Below are positions 1 to 9,076 of a stretch of 47,902 nt of DNA, piece by piece. This DNA comes from Priestia megaterium (GTDB lineage Bacteria > Bacillota > Bacilli > Bacillales > Bacillaceae_H). Every line of letters begins with the position of its first letter. Position 1 is the stretch's first letter. The notes under the pieces were generated by a model. The model searched no databases. It worked only from the letters and a program-made list of their open reading frames with translations, and was not told where the DNA came from. Made by a program: the position numbers and the translations under genes. The DNA lies in NCBI GenBank assembly GCA_008180335.1, contig VTEF01000012.1:1-47902 (forward strand), in the 5' to 3' direction.

Positions 1-187
<187 letters not shown>

Positions 188-225
188 AATAGAAAAGCGA
201 AGGCGACTGTTTAATTGTGAAAGAC

Positions 226-470
226 GTTGGAGCTTCTGGCAGGGAAACCGTTCTTTGGTTTCACAGGCAGAAGTGAAACCAAAGAACAATTAGGAGCCGT
301 AGCTGGACAACGAAAAGTGTAGCAAGCTCGCTCATATTCATAGGGCATTGGAGCTCTTGAGAAGAAACCGCTCTTTGGTTTCGTAGGAAGGAGTGAAATG
401 ACCGTAGAATATAGCTTGCGAAATTGGACAATGAAAAGCGTAACAAACTCAGCAACTGTTATCTAGTTTT
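226..470 (+). repeat. Imperfect tandem duplication in the 23S-5S spacer, with a perfect hairpin
   Basis: The roughly 300 nt spacer between 23S and 5S holds two diverged copies of a ~120 nt unit (about 226-348 and 349-470). Both share TTGGAGCT, AAACCG, CTCTTTGGTTTC or TTCTTTGGTTTC, then TTGGACAA/CTGGACAA, GAAAAG and GTAACAAACTC/GTAGCAAGCTC. Copy 1 contains a perfect 15 bp stem, GTTCTTTGGTTTCAC (250-264) against 273-287, with an 8 nt loop. Copy 2 has lost the right arm. Such a stem could be an RNase processing substrate in the precursor rRNA; that role is inference. Confidence 0.7.
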
Positions 471-490
471 GAGAGAATCATCTCAATCAT

Positions 491-607
<117 letters not shown>

Positions 608-621
608 ATTTATATTATTAG

Positions 622-698
<77 letters not shown>

Positions 699-701
699 AA
701 A

Positions 702-777
702 GGTCCCGTGGTGTAGCGGTTAACATGCCTGCCTGTCACGCAGGAGATCGCGGGTTCGATTCCCGTCGGGACCGCCA
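702..777 (+). tRNA. tRNA-Asp (GTC)
   Basis: A 76 nt cloverleaf with anticodon GTC in CCTGC CTGTCAC GCAGG, acceptor stem GGTCCCG/CGGGACC, discriminator G and encoded CCA. The T arm is CGCGGG TTCGATT CCCGTC. It starts three bases after the initiator tRNA, so both are likely processed from the rRNA transcript. Confidence 0.97.
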
Positions 778-782
778 TTTAA

Positions 783-808
783 ACGGAACACTGTGTTTCG
801 TCTTTTTT
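783..808 (+). terminator. Rho-independent terminator of the rRNA-tRNA operon
   Basis: ACGGAAC, loop ACTGT, then GTTTCGT (one G-U pair) is followed directly by CTTTTTT. It starts six bases after tRNA-Asp and is the natural end of the rRNA-tRNA transcript. Confidence 0.75.
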
Positions 809-848
809 ATTTAAAGCATAAAATTATCTTTGATATACATACTTATAA

Positions 849-879
849 TCCTTAGGAATAGTCCTAAGGACTTTTTTAT
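849..879 (+). terminator. Second intrinsic terminator
   Basis: A perfect 9 bp stem TCCTTAGGA/TCCTAAGGA with loop ATAG and a CTTTTTT tail. It is a backup terminator that insulates tsaE from readthrough. The remaining 880-1053 is AT-rich leader; I see no further gene there. Confidence 0.85.
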
Positions 880-1053
880 GTTTAAATTCTTCTTATTCAT
901 TTGTTTTATAGATTGCATTAGACCAGATAAGTCTTAGTGATCAATAGATTAATTTCAGATGTTGTTAGTTTGAAGCTTATTGTATTCTTTACTGGATATG
1001 TATAGCTGACTACGTTTAAAATATATGTATATAGAGGGAAATGAGGTCTAAAA

Positions 1054-1539
1054 ATGATAAAATCAGAAGAGTTTGCGTTTCGCTCAACTTCTACAAAGCA
1101 TACAAGTGAGTTTGCGCATCATTTGGCTTCCTTATTAGCACCAGGGGATGTTATTTTACTAGAAGGAGATTTAGGAGCGGGTAAAACGACATTTACAAAA
1201 GGACTGGCAAAAGGACTTGGTATTATGCGTAATGTAAATAGTCCGACGTTCACAATTATAAAAGAATACAGGGATGGTCGCCTTCCACTCTACCACATGG
1301 ACGTTTACCGTCTTGAAGAAGGATTTGAAGATTTAGGATTTGATGAATACTTTGATGGCGATGGTGTGACAGTCGTTGAATGGGCTCACTTAATAAAAGA
1401 GCAATTGCCTAGCGAGTTTATTGAAGTTAACATTTATCATGATACTGAAGAAACACGTAAAATAATCGTAAAAGCCAAAGGAACAAGATATACAGAAATT
1501 TGTAAGGAGCTCTTTAAGCATGAAAACTTTAGCAATTGA
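1054..1539 (+). CDS. tsaE: tRNA threonylcarbamoyladenosine biosynthesis ATPase TsaE
   Basis: A 161-residue P-loop protein, normal length for TsaE (YdiB). With TsaB and TsaD it makes the t6A37 modification of ANN-decoding tRNAs in the cytoplasm; TsaE hydrolyses ATP to reset the TsaBD complex. The Walker A motif LEGDLGAGKTTF lies near residues 36-47, followed by the family motifs SPTFTIIKEY, HMDVYRLE and VVEWAHLI. The ATG is preceded by GAGG in GAAATGAGGTCTAAAA. Its 3' end overlaps tsaB by 20 nt, so the two are translationally coupled in a tsaE-tsaB-rimI-tsaD operon identical in order to B. subtilis ydiBCDE. Confidence 0.95.
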   Translation: MIKSEEFAFRSTSTKHTSEFAHHLASLLAPGDVILLEGDLGAGKTTFTKGLAKGLGIMRNVNSPTFTIIKEYRDGRLPLYHMDVYRLEEGFEDLGFDEYFDGDGVTVVEWAHLIKEQLPSEFIEVNIYHDTEETRKIIVKAKGTRYTEICKELFKHENFSN

Positions 1540-2221
1540 TACCTCAAACTTCGTTATGGGAATAGGATTAGTAGAAGAAAATAAAGTCATAGGAGAAGTT
1601 ATTACAAATTTAAAGAAAAATCATTCTGTGCGAGTTATGAGCGCTATTGAAACATTGCTTGCAGATTGTGATGTATCACCAAAGGAACTAGAGAAAATTG
1701 TTGTAGCTCAAGGTCCAGGATCTTATACAGGTGTCCGAATCGGCGTAACAATTGCTAAAACATTAGCTTGGACATTAAACATTCCGTTAGTCGGCGTCTC
1801 TAGCTTAGAAATAGTAGCGGCGAATGGGAGATATTTTGATGGATACATTTCGCCTTTGTTTGATGCACGCCGCCAACAAATTTTTACAGGATTATATACA
1901 TTCAAAGATGGTGTATATTTAAAAAACGAAATTGAGGATCAGCTAGTTATTAATAAAGAATGGGCTGAGACGTTAAAAGCGTATGATAAACCTGTCTTAT
2001 TTATCGGAAATGATGTTACAATGCATCAGCCTATTCTCGAAGATGTAATGCAGGAGCAAGCTATTTTCGCCTCGATTCCACAATATAATCCTCGTCCCAG
2101 CGAGCTAGCATTTATCGGTTTAAAAAAGGAAGAAACACCTGTTCATTCGTTTGTGCCTAATTATGTACGTTTAGCAGAAGCAGAAGCGAATTGGTTAGCA
2201 GCCCAAAAGTTTAAGAAGTAA
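1520..2221 (+). CDS. tsaB: tRNA threonylcarbamoyladenosine biosynthesis protein TsaB
   Basis: A 233-residue ASKHA-fold protein that dimerises with TsaD and scaffolds t6A synthesis; it lacks catalytic activity of its own. The N-terminus TLAIDTSNFVMGIGLVEENK and the stretch VVAQGPGSYTGVRIGV (about residues 61-76) are family hallmarks. Length fits TsaB/YeaZ. The start lies inside the end of tsaE with AAGGAGCTCTTTAAGC upstream, a good ribosome binding site at proper spacing. rimI follows after 12 nt. Confidence 0.95.
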   Translation: MKTLAIDTSNFVMGIGLVEENKVIGEVITNLKKNHSVRVMSAIETLLADCDVSPKELEKIVVAQGPGSYTGVRIGVTIAKTLAWTLNIPLVGVSSLEIVAANGRYFDGYISPLFDARRQQIFTGLYTFKDGVYLKNEIEDQLVINKEWAETLKAYDKPVLFIGNDVTMHQPILEDVMQEQAIFASIPQYNPRPSELAFIGLKKEETPVHSFVPNYVRLAEAEANWLAAQKFKK

Positions 2222-2233
2222 GAGGCTATTAAT

Positions 2234-2683
2234 ATGAGTTTAACAATTAAATTTCGCTTAATGGAAGTTAAAGATATTAACCAAGTAGTAAGAATTGAAA
2301 AAGAGTCATTCGCTACACCTTGGAGTGAAGAAGCATTTTACAATGAATTAACGAATAATCAATTTTCTACGTATGTTGTGATGGAAGAAGAAAATGAAGT
2401 GATAGGGTATTGCGGAACATGGATTGTATTAGATGAGGCGCACATTACCAATATTGCACTATTATCTGCTTATCGTGGAAAAGGGTTAGGAGAATTGTTA
2501 TTACGAAATGTAATGGATGTTGTAAGAAAAATAGGTGCACAATCTGTTACGCTAGAAGTTCGAGTATCAAATTATATTGCGCAATCATTGTATCAGAAAT
2601 TAGGCTTTAAGCCTGGCGGTATTCGCAAAAATTACTATACTGATAATAATGAAGATGCATTAGTAATGTGGGTGAATTTATGA
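2234..2683 (+). CDS. rimI: Ribosomal protein S18-alanine N-acetyltransferase RimI
   Basis: A 149-residue single-domain GNAT enzyme that acetylates a protein N-terminus, by family S18. Motif A is visible as [18 protein letters not shown] (about residues 72-89), with the acetyl-CoA pyrophosphate loop R-x-x-G-x-G/L. The C-terminal [18 protein letters not shown] is the typical RimI ending, with tyrosines that shape the substrate tunnel. Placement between tsaB and tsaD is conserved in Firmicutes. Its stop overlaps the tsaD start as ATGA. Confidence 0.93.
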   Translation: MSLTIKFRLMEVKDINQVVRIEKESFATPWSEEAFYNELTNNQFSTYVVMEEENEVIGYCGTWIVLDEAHITNIALLSAYRGKGLGELLLRNVMDVVRKIGAQSVTLEVRVSNYIAQSLYQKLGFKPGGIRKNYYTDNNEDALVMWVNL

Positions 2684-3696
2684 AAAAAGATCAATTAATA
2701 TTAGCAATTGAAACAAGCTGTGATGAAACAGCCGTAGCCATTATTCGAAATGGAAATGAAATTGTAGCTAATGTTGTTTCTTCTCAAATTGATAGCCATA
2801 AGCGATTTGGAGGCGTTGTTCCAGAGATTGCTTCACGCCATCACGTAGAACAAATTACAATTGTTATTGAAGAAGCACTTCAGCAAGGAAACGTCACTTT
2901 TGAAGATATTGATGCGATTGCCGTAACAGAAGGCCCAGGGTTAGTCGGGGCATTGTTAATTGGGGTAAATGCAGCTAAAGCATTAGCATTTGCTCATCAG
3001 AAACCGCTAGTAGGAGTTCATCATATTGCCGGTCATATTTATGCGAATCAATTAATTAAGCCGATGGCATTTCCATTACTAGCATTAGTTGTTTCAGGTG
3101 GACATACAGAGCTCGTTTATATGGAAAGTCATGGCGAGTTTAAAGTGATAGGTGAAACTAGAGATGATGCTGCTGGTGAAGCCTATGACAAAGTAGCTAG
3201 AACCTTAAATCTGCCTTATCCCGGAGGTCCACATATCGATCGTTTAGCTCATGAAGGCAAACCGCTTATTGATTTGCCACGAGCTTGGCTGGAAGAGGGC
3301 TCTTATGATTTTAGTTTTAGTGGATTAAAATCAGCAGTTATCAACACTGTGCATAACGCAAAGCAAAAAGGTGAAGAAATTGATCCACAAACATTAGCTG
3401 CAAGCTTTCAAGCAAGTGTTATTGATGTTCTTGTTACAAAGACTAAACGAGCAGTAAAAGAATATAATGTAAAACAATTGTTATTAGCAGGAGGAGTTGC
3501 AGCTAATAAAGGATTACGTGCTGCTTTGGAAGATGCATTTAGCGATAATGCTGATGTGGAGCTTGTTATTCCACCTCTTTCTTTATGTACAGATAATGCA
3601 GCAATGATTGGTGCAGCAGCGAGTGTGCTATTTAATAAAGGAAAGCGAGCGACTATGTCTTTAAATGCTAATCCAGGCTTAGATTTGGAAGTGTAA
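2680..3696 (+). CDS. tsaD: tRNA N6-adenosine threonylcarbamoyltransferase TsaD
   Basis: A 338-residue catalytic subunit of t6A synthesis (Gcp/Kae1/YdiE family), transferring threonylcarbamoyl from its AMP ester to A37. Visible motifs: [11 protein letters not shown] near the N-terminus, metal-binding HHIAGHIYA (about 110-118), [42 protein letters not shown], and [11 protein letters not shown] carrying the third metal ligand. I chose the ATG at 2680 because it gives the family N-terminus and forms an ATGA overlap with rimI. An in-frame ATG at 2668 would add four residues. The frame ends before a DnaA-box-rich intergenic region. Confidence 0.95.
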   Translation: MKKDQLILAIETSCDETAVAIIRNGNEIVANVVSSQIDSHKRFGGVVPEIASRHHVEQITIVIEEALQQGNVTFEDIDAIAVTEGPGLVGALLIGVNAAKALAFAHQKPLVGVHHIAGHIYANQLIKPMAFPLLALVVSGGHTELVYMESHGEFKVIGETRDDAAGEAYDKVARTLNLPYPGGPHIDRLAHEGKPLIDLPRAWLEEGSYDFSFSGLKSAVINTVHNAKQKGEEIDPQTLAASFQASVIDVLVTKTKRAVKEYNVKQLLLAGGVAANKGLRAALEDAFSDNADVELVIPPLSLCTDNAAMIGAAASVLFNKGKRATMSLNANPGLDLEV

Positions 3697-3715
3697 GTCT
3701 CAGGGAAAATGAGCG

Positions 3716-3825
3716 TTATCCACAAAAAATTGTTTATATAGTGATGATGGAACTAGTCACTAACAATGTGGATAAAAATTAAGTTATCAACAATATTCAA
3801 TCAATTTAGAATAAAATGTGGATAA
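3716..3825. promoter_or_regulatory. DnaA-box cluster between tsaD and ydiF
   Basis: Three perfect consensus DnaA boxes lie within 110 bp: TTATCCACA at 3716-3724 (+), and TGTGGATAA at 3767-3775 and 3817-3825 (-). A fourth, TTATCAACA at 3784-3792, differs by one base. No gene occupies 3697-3896. From memory, the gcp-ydiF gap of B. subtilis is one of its few chromosomal DnaA-box clusters outside oriC, so this is probably the orthologous site. It may titrate DnaA or modulate the flanking genes. Confidence 0.85.
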
Positions 3826-3833
3826 TCTTGTGG

Positions 3834-3867
3834 AAAAGGTCCGTGTAAATTGCTACACGGACCTTTT
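3834..3867. terminator. Bidirectional terminator between tsaD and ydiF
   Basis: A perfect 14 bp stem AAAAGGTCCGTGTA / TACACGGACCTTTT with loop AATTGC. The A- and T-rich flanks let it work for both converging genes, tsaD (+) and ydiF (-). Confidence 0.9.
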
Positions 3868-3896
3868 GTATACATTCTAAAGCAAATATTATGGAC

Positions 3897-5837
3897 TTAG
3901 TCTTCTAAAAGAAGTTGAATCTCTTCCCATTCTTCCATTAGTGTGGATAACTCTTCGTTAAGTTGTTCAATTTCAAGGTTAAGCCGCTGAGACTCTTCGT
4001 GATTTTGATAAATGACTGGGTCACATAACAGTTCTTCATTATGAGCAAGAGCAGCTTCGATTGTACTAATCTTCTCTTCAATTTCTTCAATTCTTCGATT
4101 TCGTTGTCTCATCAGCTTTTTTTGTTCTTTATCTTGAATATACATATGCTTATCCGTTTTATTTAGCTGAAGCTGCTGAGATTCATTAGAAGCTTTCTCA
4201 AGACTCTTAATTTCCTCTATTTCAGCTTTCTTTTCCACATAATAATCATAATCCCCTAAGAATTCTTGGATGCCATTCGATGATAGCTCCACCACTTTAC
4301 TTGCAATTCTATTTATAAAATAACGGTCATGAGAAACAAATAATAATGTTCCAGGGTATGTGATTAAAGCATTTTCAAGAACTTGTTTGCTGTCTAAGTC
4401 AAGGTGGTTTGTTGGTTCATCTAAAATTAAGAAGTTCGCTTTTTGAAGCATTAATTTTGCTAAAGCTAATCTGGCTTTTTCTCCACCACTTAAAGTAGAA
4501 ACGATTTTTAGTACATCATCACCTGAGAATAGAAAGTTTCCTAATGCTGTACGAATTTCCTTTTCTGTTTTTGTTGGATAATCATCCCATAGCTCATTAA
4601 GAACAGTTTTATTTGAAGTAAGATTAGACTGTTCTTGATCGTAATACCCAACTGTGACATTGGAGCCAAAAAGAATATCTCCTGACTTAAAGGAGAGTTT
4701 ATCCACAATTCCTTTTAAAAGTGTGGATTTCCCAATTCCATTTGGTCCTACTAAGGCGATACTTTCACTTCTAGTAATACGTAAATTAAGATTTTGAACA
4801 ATAAATTGTTGTGCATCATATCCAATAGATACATTCTCAAGTTTTAGTACTTCATTTCCGCTTTGACGATCAATATCAAAAGAAAAAGTAGCGGATTTTT
4901 CTCCTTCATTTGGCTTTTCTAAGAGCTCCATGCGCTCTAATTGTTTTCTTCTACTTTGTGCCCGTTTCGTTGTTGAAGCACGTGCAATATTACGCTGAAT
5001 AAAATCTGTTAGTTTGGCAACTTCATCCTGTTGTTTTTCAAATTGTTTTAGGTATTTTTCATACCGCTCAGCTTTTTGAGTAAGATAATTAGAGTAGTTG
5101 CCTGTATATTTTATCGTAGATTTTTGACTTACTTCATATACTTGATTAACGACTTTATCTAAAAAATAACGGTCGTGAGATACAATCAGTATTGCACCGT
5201 CATAATTTTGTAAAAATTGCTCAAGCCATGCTAATGTCTCAATATCAAGATGATTTGTTGGTTCATCTAGAATTAACAAGTCAGGCTTTGTTAGAAGAAG
5301 TTTAGCTAAAGCAAGCCTTGTTTTTTGTCCACCACTTAATGCAGAGATTGGTGTTGTGTAATCAAAATTGGAAAAGCGAAAGCCATGTAGAATTGATCGG
5401 ATATCAGCTTCATATTGATATCCTCCTGAGTCTTTAAAAGCTATTTGAAGCTGATCGTATTCTTTTAATAATTTTTGATATTGATTTGTATCATTAAAAT
5501 AAGCGGGGTCTCCCATTTGCAATTCTAACCGACGTAATTCCTTTTCCATCTTCTGCAATGGTTTGAATACAGTCATCATTTCGTCCCAAATGGACAAAGT
5601 TGACTCTAGGACGGTATCTTGTCCCATATAATCAATCGTTGTATCTTTAGGTTTAATAATGTCACCTGAATCGTAGGAAAGTTGCCCCGCAATAATTTTT
5701 AAAAGAGTCGATTTTCCCGCACCGTTTCGTCCGACTAAGGCAATTCGATCTTTAGATTGAACTTCTAATTTTATATTAGTCAGAATTGGATCTGCTCCAT
5801 AATATTTTGTAATTCCATTTAATTGTAGAATAATCAT
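3897..5837 (-). CDS. ydiF: ABC-F family ATP-binding protein (YdiF type)
   Basis: A 646-residue soluble protein with two ABC cassettes and no membrane segments, matching the ~640 residues of B. subtilis YdiF. Cassette 1 has Walker A GRNGAGKST, signature LSGGQKTRLALAK and Walker B LLILDEPTNHLD. Cassette 2 has GPNGIGKST, LSGGEKARLALAK and FLILDEPTNHLD. A charged linker lies between them and the last ~120 residues are a glutamate-rich coiled coil. ABC-F proteins act on the ribosome as translation factors. The ATG at 5837 follows AGAGGTGAAAAA and gives the family start MIILQLNGITKYYG; a longer frame from 5900 lacks such a site. Confidence 0.93.
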   Translation of the reverse strand: MIILQLNGITKYYGADPILTNIKLEVQSKDRIALVGRNGAGKSTLLKIIAGQLSYDSGDIIKPKDTTIDYMGQDTVLESTLSIWDEMMTVFKPLQKMEKELRRLELQMGDPAYFNDTNQYQKLLKEYDQLQIAFKDSGGYQYEADIRSILHGFRFSNFDYTTPISALSGGQKTRLALAKLLLTKPDLLILDEPTNHLDIETLAWLEQFLQNYDGAILIVSHDRYFLDKVVNQVYEVSQKSTIKYTGNYSNYLTQKAERYEKYLKQFEKQQDEVAKLTDFIQRNIARASTTKRAQSRRKQLERMELLEKPNEGEKSATFSFDIDRQSGNEVLKLENVSIGYDAQQFIVQNLNLRITRSESIALVGPNGIGKSTLLKGIVDKLSFKSGDILFGSNVTVGYYDQEQSNLTSNKTVLNELWDDYPTKTEKEIRTALGNFLFSGDDVLKIVSTLSGGEKARLALAKLMLQKANFLILDEPTNHLDLDSKQVLENALITYPGTLLFVSHDRYFINRIASKVVELSSNGIQEFLGDYDYYVEKKAEIEEIKSLEKASNESQQLQLNKTDKHMYIQDKEQKKLMRQRNRRIEEIEEKISTIEAALAHNEELLCDPVIYQNHEESQRLNLEIEQLNEELSTLMEEWEEIQLLLED

Positions 5838-6117
5838 TTTTTCACCTCTACTCATATCGACATAGTGTATTTTAACATACTTTGAGAGTGAAGTTCTCAT
5901 AGGAGCTATCTGAAAGAAAGTAAATAAATTTATGGAGAGGGCTCATTATTATGTAGAATACTATGTTAAAATGAAAGGTAGGTTTAATGTAATAACGAGA
6001 TAGTGGAAAAAGAGAGAAATGGAAGCGCTATCTAATGATTGATGATGTAGCGAGCTTATAAAAATAAGATATAAGCTTATATTAACTTAGTAGATATACG
6101 TATTGAGGGGGTACAAC

Positions 6118-6756
6118 GTGAATACAGAACATTTGAAAATACCACAAGCAACAGCGAAACGCTTGCCACTTTATTATCGCTTTATCAAAAATTTGTATGC
6201 TTCTGGAAAGCAGCGAGTGTCATCAGCTGAATTGAGTGAAGCTGTTAAGGTAGATTCTGCTACAATTCGTCGAGACTTCTCCTATTTTGGTGCTTTAGGT
6301 AAGAAAGGGTACGGTTATAACGTTAACTACTTGTTAAGTTTTTTTCGTAAAACACTCGATCAAGATGAAGTGACCAAAGTTGTGTTAATTGGTGTAGGTA
6401 ATTTAGGCACGGCTTTTTTAAATTACAATTTTATTAAAAATAATAATACAAAAATTGAGTATGCTTTTGATGTAATAGAAGATAAAGTAGGCACAACTGT
6501 TGGTGATGTACCAGTTTATCACTTAAATGATTTAGAAGATTATATGACAGATGAAATTTCAGTTGCCATTTTAACTGTCCCAGCGACTGTCGCTCAGCAA
6601 ATTACCGATCGACTTGTACGATGCGGAATTAAAGGAATACTAAATTTTACACCGGCACGCCTTAACGTTCCTGATTCAATTCGATTACATCATATTGATT
6701 TAGCTGTGGAATTACAATCACTAGTCTATTTTTTGAAAAATTATCCTGCTGAATAA
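6118..6756 (+). CDS. rex: Redox-sensing transcriptional repressor Rex
   Basis: A 212-residue homodimeric repressor that senses the NADH/NAD+ ratio and controls fermentation and respiration genes. The N-terminal winged helix carries [15 protein letters not shown] and [20 protein letters not shown] with the [15 protein letters not shown] signature. The Rossmann NADH site [12 protein letters not shown] has GVGNLG at 92-97. The C-terminus ends in the domain-swap helix [16 protein letters not shown] take the GTG at 6118 because GAGGGGGT lies just upstream and the protein then starts like B. subtilis Rex. The gap 5901-6102 holds AT-rich promoter-like sequence but no gene. Confidence 0.95.
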   Translation: MNTEHLKIPQATAKRLPLYYRFIKNLYASGKQRVSSAELSEAVKVDSATIRRDFSYFGALGKKGYGYNVNYLLSFFRKTLDQDEVTKVVLIGVGNLGTAFLNYNFIKNNNTKIEYAFDVIEDKVGTTVGDVPVYHLNDLEDYMTDEISVAILTVPATVAQQITDRLVRCGIKGILNFTPARLNVPDSIRLHHIDLAVELQSLVYFLKNYPAE

Positions 6757-6816
6757 GTTATAATATAAATAATCAAGTTTGGTTGTAGCTTGCAGAACAG
6801 TTAAAGGAGGAAGAGC

Positions 6817-6996
6817 ATGGGTGTCGGTATGGGAAGCTTCATTTTAATTGCTGTCTTTGCTTTATTAATGTTTGGTCCGAAAAAACTTCCAGAGTTAGGG
6901 AAAGCAGTAGGTCATACATTAAGAGAATTTAAAAATGCCACTAGAGGACTAACAGATGATGATGATGAGCGTAACAAAAAGCAAGAGGGAAAATAG
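6817..6996 (+). CDS. tatA: Twin-arginine translocase subunit TatA (TatAy type)
   Basis: A 59-residue protein. After MGVGMGS it has one hydrophobic segment [21 protein letters not shown], with the [10 protein letters not shown] hinge that defines TatA/E, then an amphipathic helix [17 protein letters not shown] and an acidic DDDD tail. It oligomerises to form the pore for folded Tat substrates in the cytoplasmic membrane. A strong AAAGGAGG lies seven bases upstream of the ATG. tatC follows after 18 nt, and the rex-tatA-tatC order matches B. subtilis ydiH-tatAy-tatCy. Confidence 0.95.
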   Translation: MGVGMGSFILIAVFALLMFGPKKLPELGKAVGHTLREFKNATRGLTDDDDERNKKQEGK

Positions 6997-7014
6997 TAGA
7001 AGGATGATTGTTGG

Positions 7015-7773
7015 ATGAATGAGCAAGAAATGTCTGTCTATGATCATATAGGAGAATTGCGAAAAAGAATTTTGACCGTTGTTTTTTTCTTTTTCATTGC
7101 GACGATTGCAGGTTTCTTTTTAGCCGATCATGTTATTGTTTATTTACAGCAGGCAGATGAGGCAGAAGATTTAACAATGAATGCATTTAAATTAACGGAT
7201 CCCGTTAAAATTTATATGCAATTTGCTTTTGTCATTGGCTGTGTGCTGTCTGCTCCGGTAGCTTTGTATCAATTGTGGGCATTTGTTAGTCCAGGTTTAT
7301 ATGAAAGAGAACGCCGGATTACACTTGGGTATATTCCGATTTCGATTAGTTTATTTATTGGCGGAATTGCATTTTCTTATTTTGTGCTATTCCCATTTGT
7401 CGTCGATTTTATGATAAGAGTCTCAGAGCGGCTCAGTGTTAATCAAGTAATTGGGATTAATGAATATTTTTCATTTTTATTACAACTCACTTTACCATTT
7501 GGCATATTATTTCAATTGCCAGTCGTTGTCATGTTTTTAACCAGGCTCGGGATTGTTACGCCACTATTCTTAATGCAGGTTCGAAAGTATGCCTATTTTA
7601 TTTTACTGGTTGTTGCAGCACTCATTACACCTCCAGAATTACTTTCACACTTAATGGTTACCGTTCCCTTGCTGATTTTGTATGAGGTTAGTATTTTAAT
7701 TTCTCGTATGTCGCATAAACAAATGCTTAAAAATCGACAAGAAGACATGCAATCAGAAGAAATTTCACCATAA
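7015..7773 (+). CDS. tatC: Sec-independent protein translocase subunit TatC (TatCy type)
   Basis: A 252-residue polytopic membrane protein that recognises twin-arginine signal peptides. The N-terminus SVYDHIGELRKRIL is the conserved signal-recognition motif, HIGELRKR. About six membrane segments are visible, including VVFFFFIATIAGFFLA, FAFVIGCVLSAPVALYQLW, LFIGGIAFSYFVLF and YAYFILLVVAALITPP. The signature FVSPGLYERERR follows the second segment. Length fits the family. It is the last gene of the rex-tat unit and ends inside a 20 bp terminator stem. Confidence 0.95.
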   Translation: MNEQEMSVYDHIGELRKRILTVVFFFFIATIAGFFLADHVIVYLQQADEAEDLTMNAFKLTDPVKIYMQFAFVIGCVLSAPVALYQLWAFVSPGLYERERRITLGYIPISISLFIGGIAFSYFVLFPFVVDFMIRVSERLSVNQVIGINEYFSFLLQLTLPFGILFQLPVVVMFLTRLGIVTPLFLMQVRKYAYFILLVVAALITPPELLSHLMVTVPLLILYEVSILISRMSHKQMLKNRQEDMQSEEISP

Positions 7774-7815
7774 AATAAAAGAAGTCTGACACTTATGTCA
7801 GACTTCTTTTATTTT
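7772..7815. terminator. Long bidirectional terminator between tatC and ydiK
   Basis: A perfect 20 bp inverted repeat, AAAATAAAAGAAGTCTGACA then loop CTTA then its complement. It starts in the tatC stop codon and overlaps the ydiK stop codon, so it serves both convergent genes. Confidence 0.93.
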
Positions 7816-8036
7816 GATGAATCATTTCGCTTTTTGTAATGTTGCTGCATTTTTTTTATTTTATAATGTAAAGCAAAAATCCGAAAAGCAAATCTGAAAT
7901 CAAATGCTGCTACTAAAGAAAATAAGATAGTAGAGAAGTTCCATACTGTATCTTCTACGCTTTGAATTGCTAAGTATGTGAACAGAATCCCCATAATGAT
8001 ATAGATAAAGCCTCTCGTTAATGGAATATTTTTCAT
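7809..8036 (-). CDS. ydiK: Small membrane protein YdiK (DUF4305-like)
   Basis: A 75-residue protein with two hydrophobic segments, IYIIMGILFTYLAIQSV and FSTILFSLVAAFDFRFAF, and a basic tail (KIKKMQQHYKKRND). Length, the phrase GILFTYLAIQSV and the position between tatC and the CPBP protease gene match B. subtilis YdiK, whose function is unknown. It overlaps the upstream protease gene by four bases (ATGA), so the two form one leftward operon. No catalytic motif is visible. Confidence 0.85.
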   Translation of the reverse strand: MKNIPLTRGFIYIIMGILFTYLAIQSVEDTVWNFSTILFSLVAAFDFRFAFRIFALHYKIKKMQQHYKKRNDSSK

Positions 8037-8764
8037 AATCCTAATCCTCGAATAATAATTTGCATTTGCTCAGCTTGTTTTTGCATTTCAATTATTTGAT
8101 CTGAAAAAATAGTCTGAGCCAATACAACAATGGTGTTCATTAACACATGCGCGATAATAGGCACGATAATGAGCTTTGTACGCGCGTAAAGAAAAGCAAA
8201 AACAAACCCCATTGCTGTATAGATGAGTAAGTGTTCAAAGTCCCAGTGTACTGTAGCGAAAACAAGGGAACTAATAAACGCTGAAATAAAGAAATTGTAC
8301 TTCCGGTGTAGAGATCCAAAAATGATTTTTCGGAAAATGATTTCTTCTAAAATAGGGCCGATCACTGATGTAACAATAATAAGCAAAGGCGTTACCTTGA
8401 CAAGATTCACAATCATCTCTGTGTTTTCTGATCCTGGTTCAATTCCAAAGACATTCATTTCAATCATTGCAGCAATCGATTGTGCAGCCAGTGCTAAAAA
8501 GATTCCAAAGATTGACCAGAAAATTGCGGTAGATAAACGAGCATGATGGTGGCGCATTGTCATATCTTTTCGTAATATCAATAAGACAATAATAAGAGCA
8601 CAACTAAAGCTAATGATTGTCCAGTAAGTCATGGCCAACTGATTAGATGTTCGTACAGCTTCATTTTCAAAAAGCCCTGTTGATTGTAATAAGGGAATTC
8701 CAAAAATTCCAGAAAACTGCATGATAATATAAGTGAGAATAACATACCAATAGCGTTTTTCCAA
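8033..8764 (-). CDS. ydiL: CPBP family intramembrane metalloprotease (YdiL type)
   Basis: A 243-residue membrane protein with six to eight hydrophobic stretches and the three CPBP (Abi/CAAX protease-like) motifs: GPILEEIIFRKIIFG (EExxxR), FATVHWDFEH (FxxxH) and IIAHVLMNTIVV (HxxxN). The glutamates and histidines bind catalytic metal inside the membrane. Substrates are unknown; family members handle prenylated proteins, peptides or bacteriocin immunity. The start is TTG at 8764, supported by AAAAGGAG about ten bases upstream; the next in-frame ATG would remove part of the first membrane segment. It is divergent from groES. Confidence 0.88.
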   Translation of the reverse strand: MEKRYWYVILTYIIMQFSGIFGIPLLQSTGLFENEAVRTSNQLAMTYWTIISFSCALIIVLLILRKDMTMRHHHARLSTAIFWSIFGIFLALAAQSIAAMIEMNVFGIEPGSENTEMIVNLVKVTPLLIIVTSVIGPILEEIIFRKIIFGSLHRKYNFFISAFISSLVFATVHWDFEHLLIYTAMGFVFAFLYARTKLIIVPIIAHVLMNTIVVLAQTIFSDQIIEMQKQAEQMQIIIRGLGL

Positions 8765-8971
8765 TCTTCTATACTCCTTTTAAAAGGTTTTTTATGTATG
8801 AGTGTCGAAGAACATTATAGAATTAAGTAACTTCTTCTTGTTCGTATTGTAACATACATATTATTGAACCGATAAAAGAATGCCTTATTTCGATTCTTTA
8901 TTCAATTCATAGCGAGAATAGAGATATTATATGCTGCTGTATATATTTTTAAAATTTTTTGTGTTTTAGAC

Positions 8972-9001
8972 TTGCAAAAAAAACCTACTTTGTTTTAATA
9001 T
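8972..9001 (+). promoter_or_regulatory. groESL promoter (sigma-A type)
   Basis: -35 TTGCAA (8972-8977), 18 bp spacer, -10 TAATAT (8996-9001). It lies directly upstream of the CIRCE element, the arrangement seen in groESL operons of Bacilli. The rest of the 8765-9011 gap shows no gene. Confidence 0.8.
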
Positions 9002-9011
9002 AAGAATTGTG

Positions 9012-9038
9012 TTAGCACTCAATAGTGTTGAGTGCTAA
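9012..9038 (+). promoter_or_regulatory. CIRCE operator (HrcA binding site)
   Basis: TTAGCACTC (9012-9020), nine-base spacer, GAGTGCTAA (9030-9038), a perfect match to the CIRCE consensus. HrcA bound here represses groESL until heat shock. It sits in the 5' leader, 38 bp before the groES start. Confidence 0.98.
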
Positions 9039-9076
9039 TAAAAATGTCAACATATTATTTGAGGAGGTTGTTTCAC

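Noticed and set aside
3716-3825. Chromosomal oriC
   Set aside because: No dnaA, dnaN or DNA-unwinding element is near; the flanking genes are tsaD and ydiF, so it is a secondary DnaA-box cluster.
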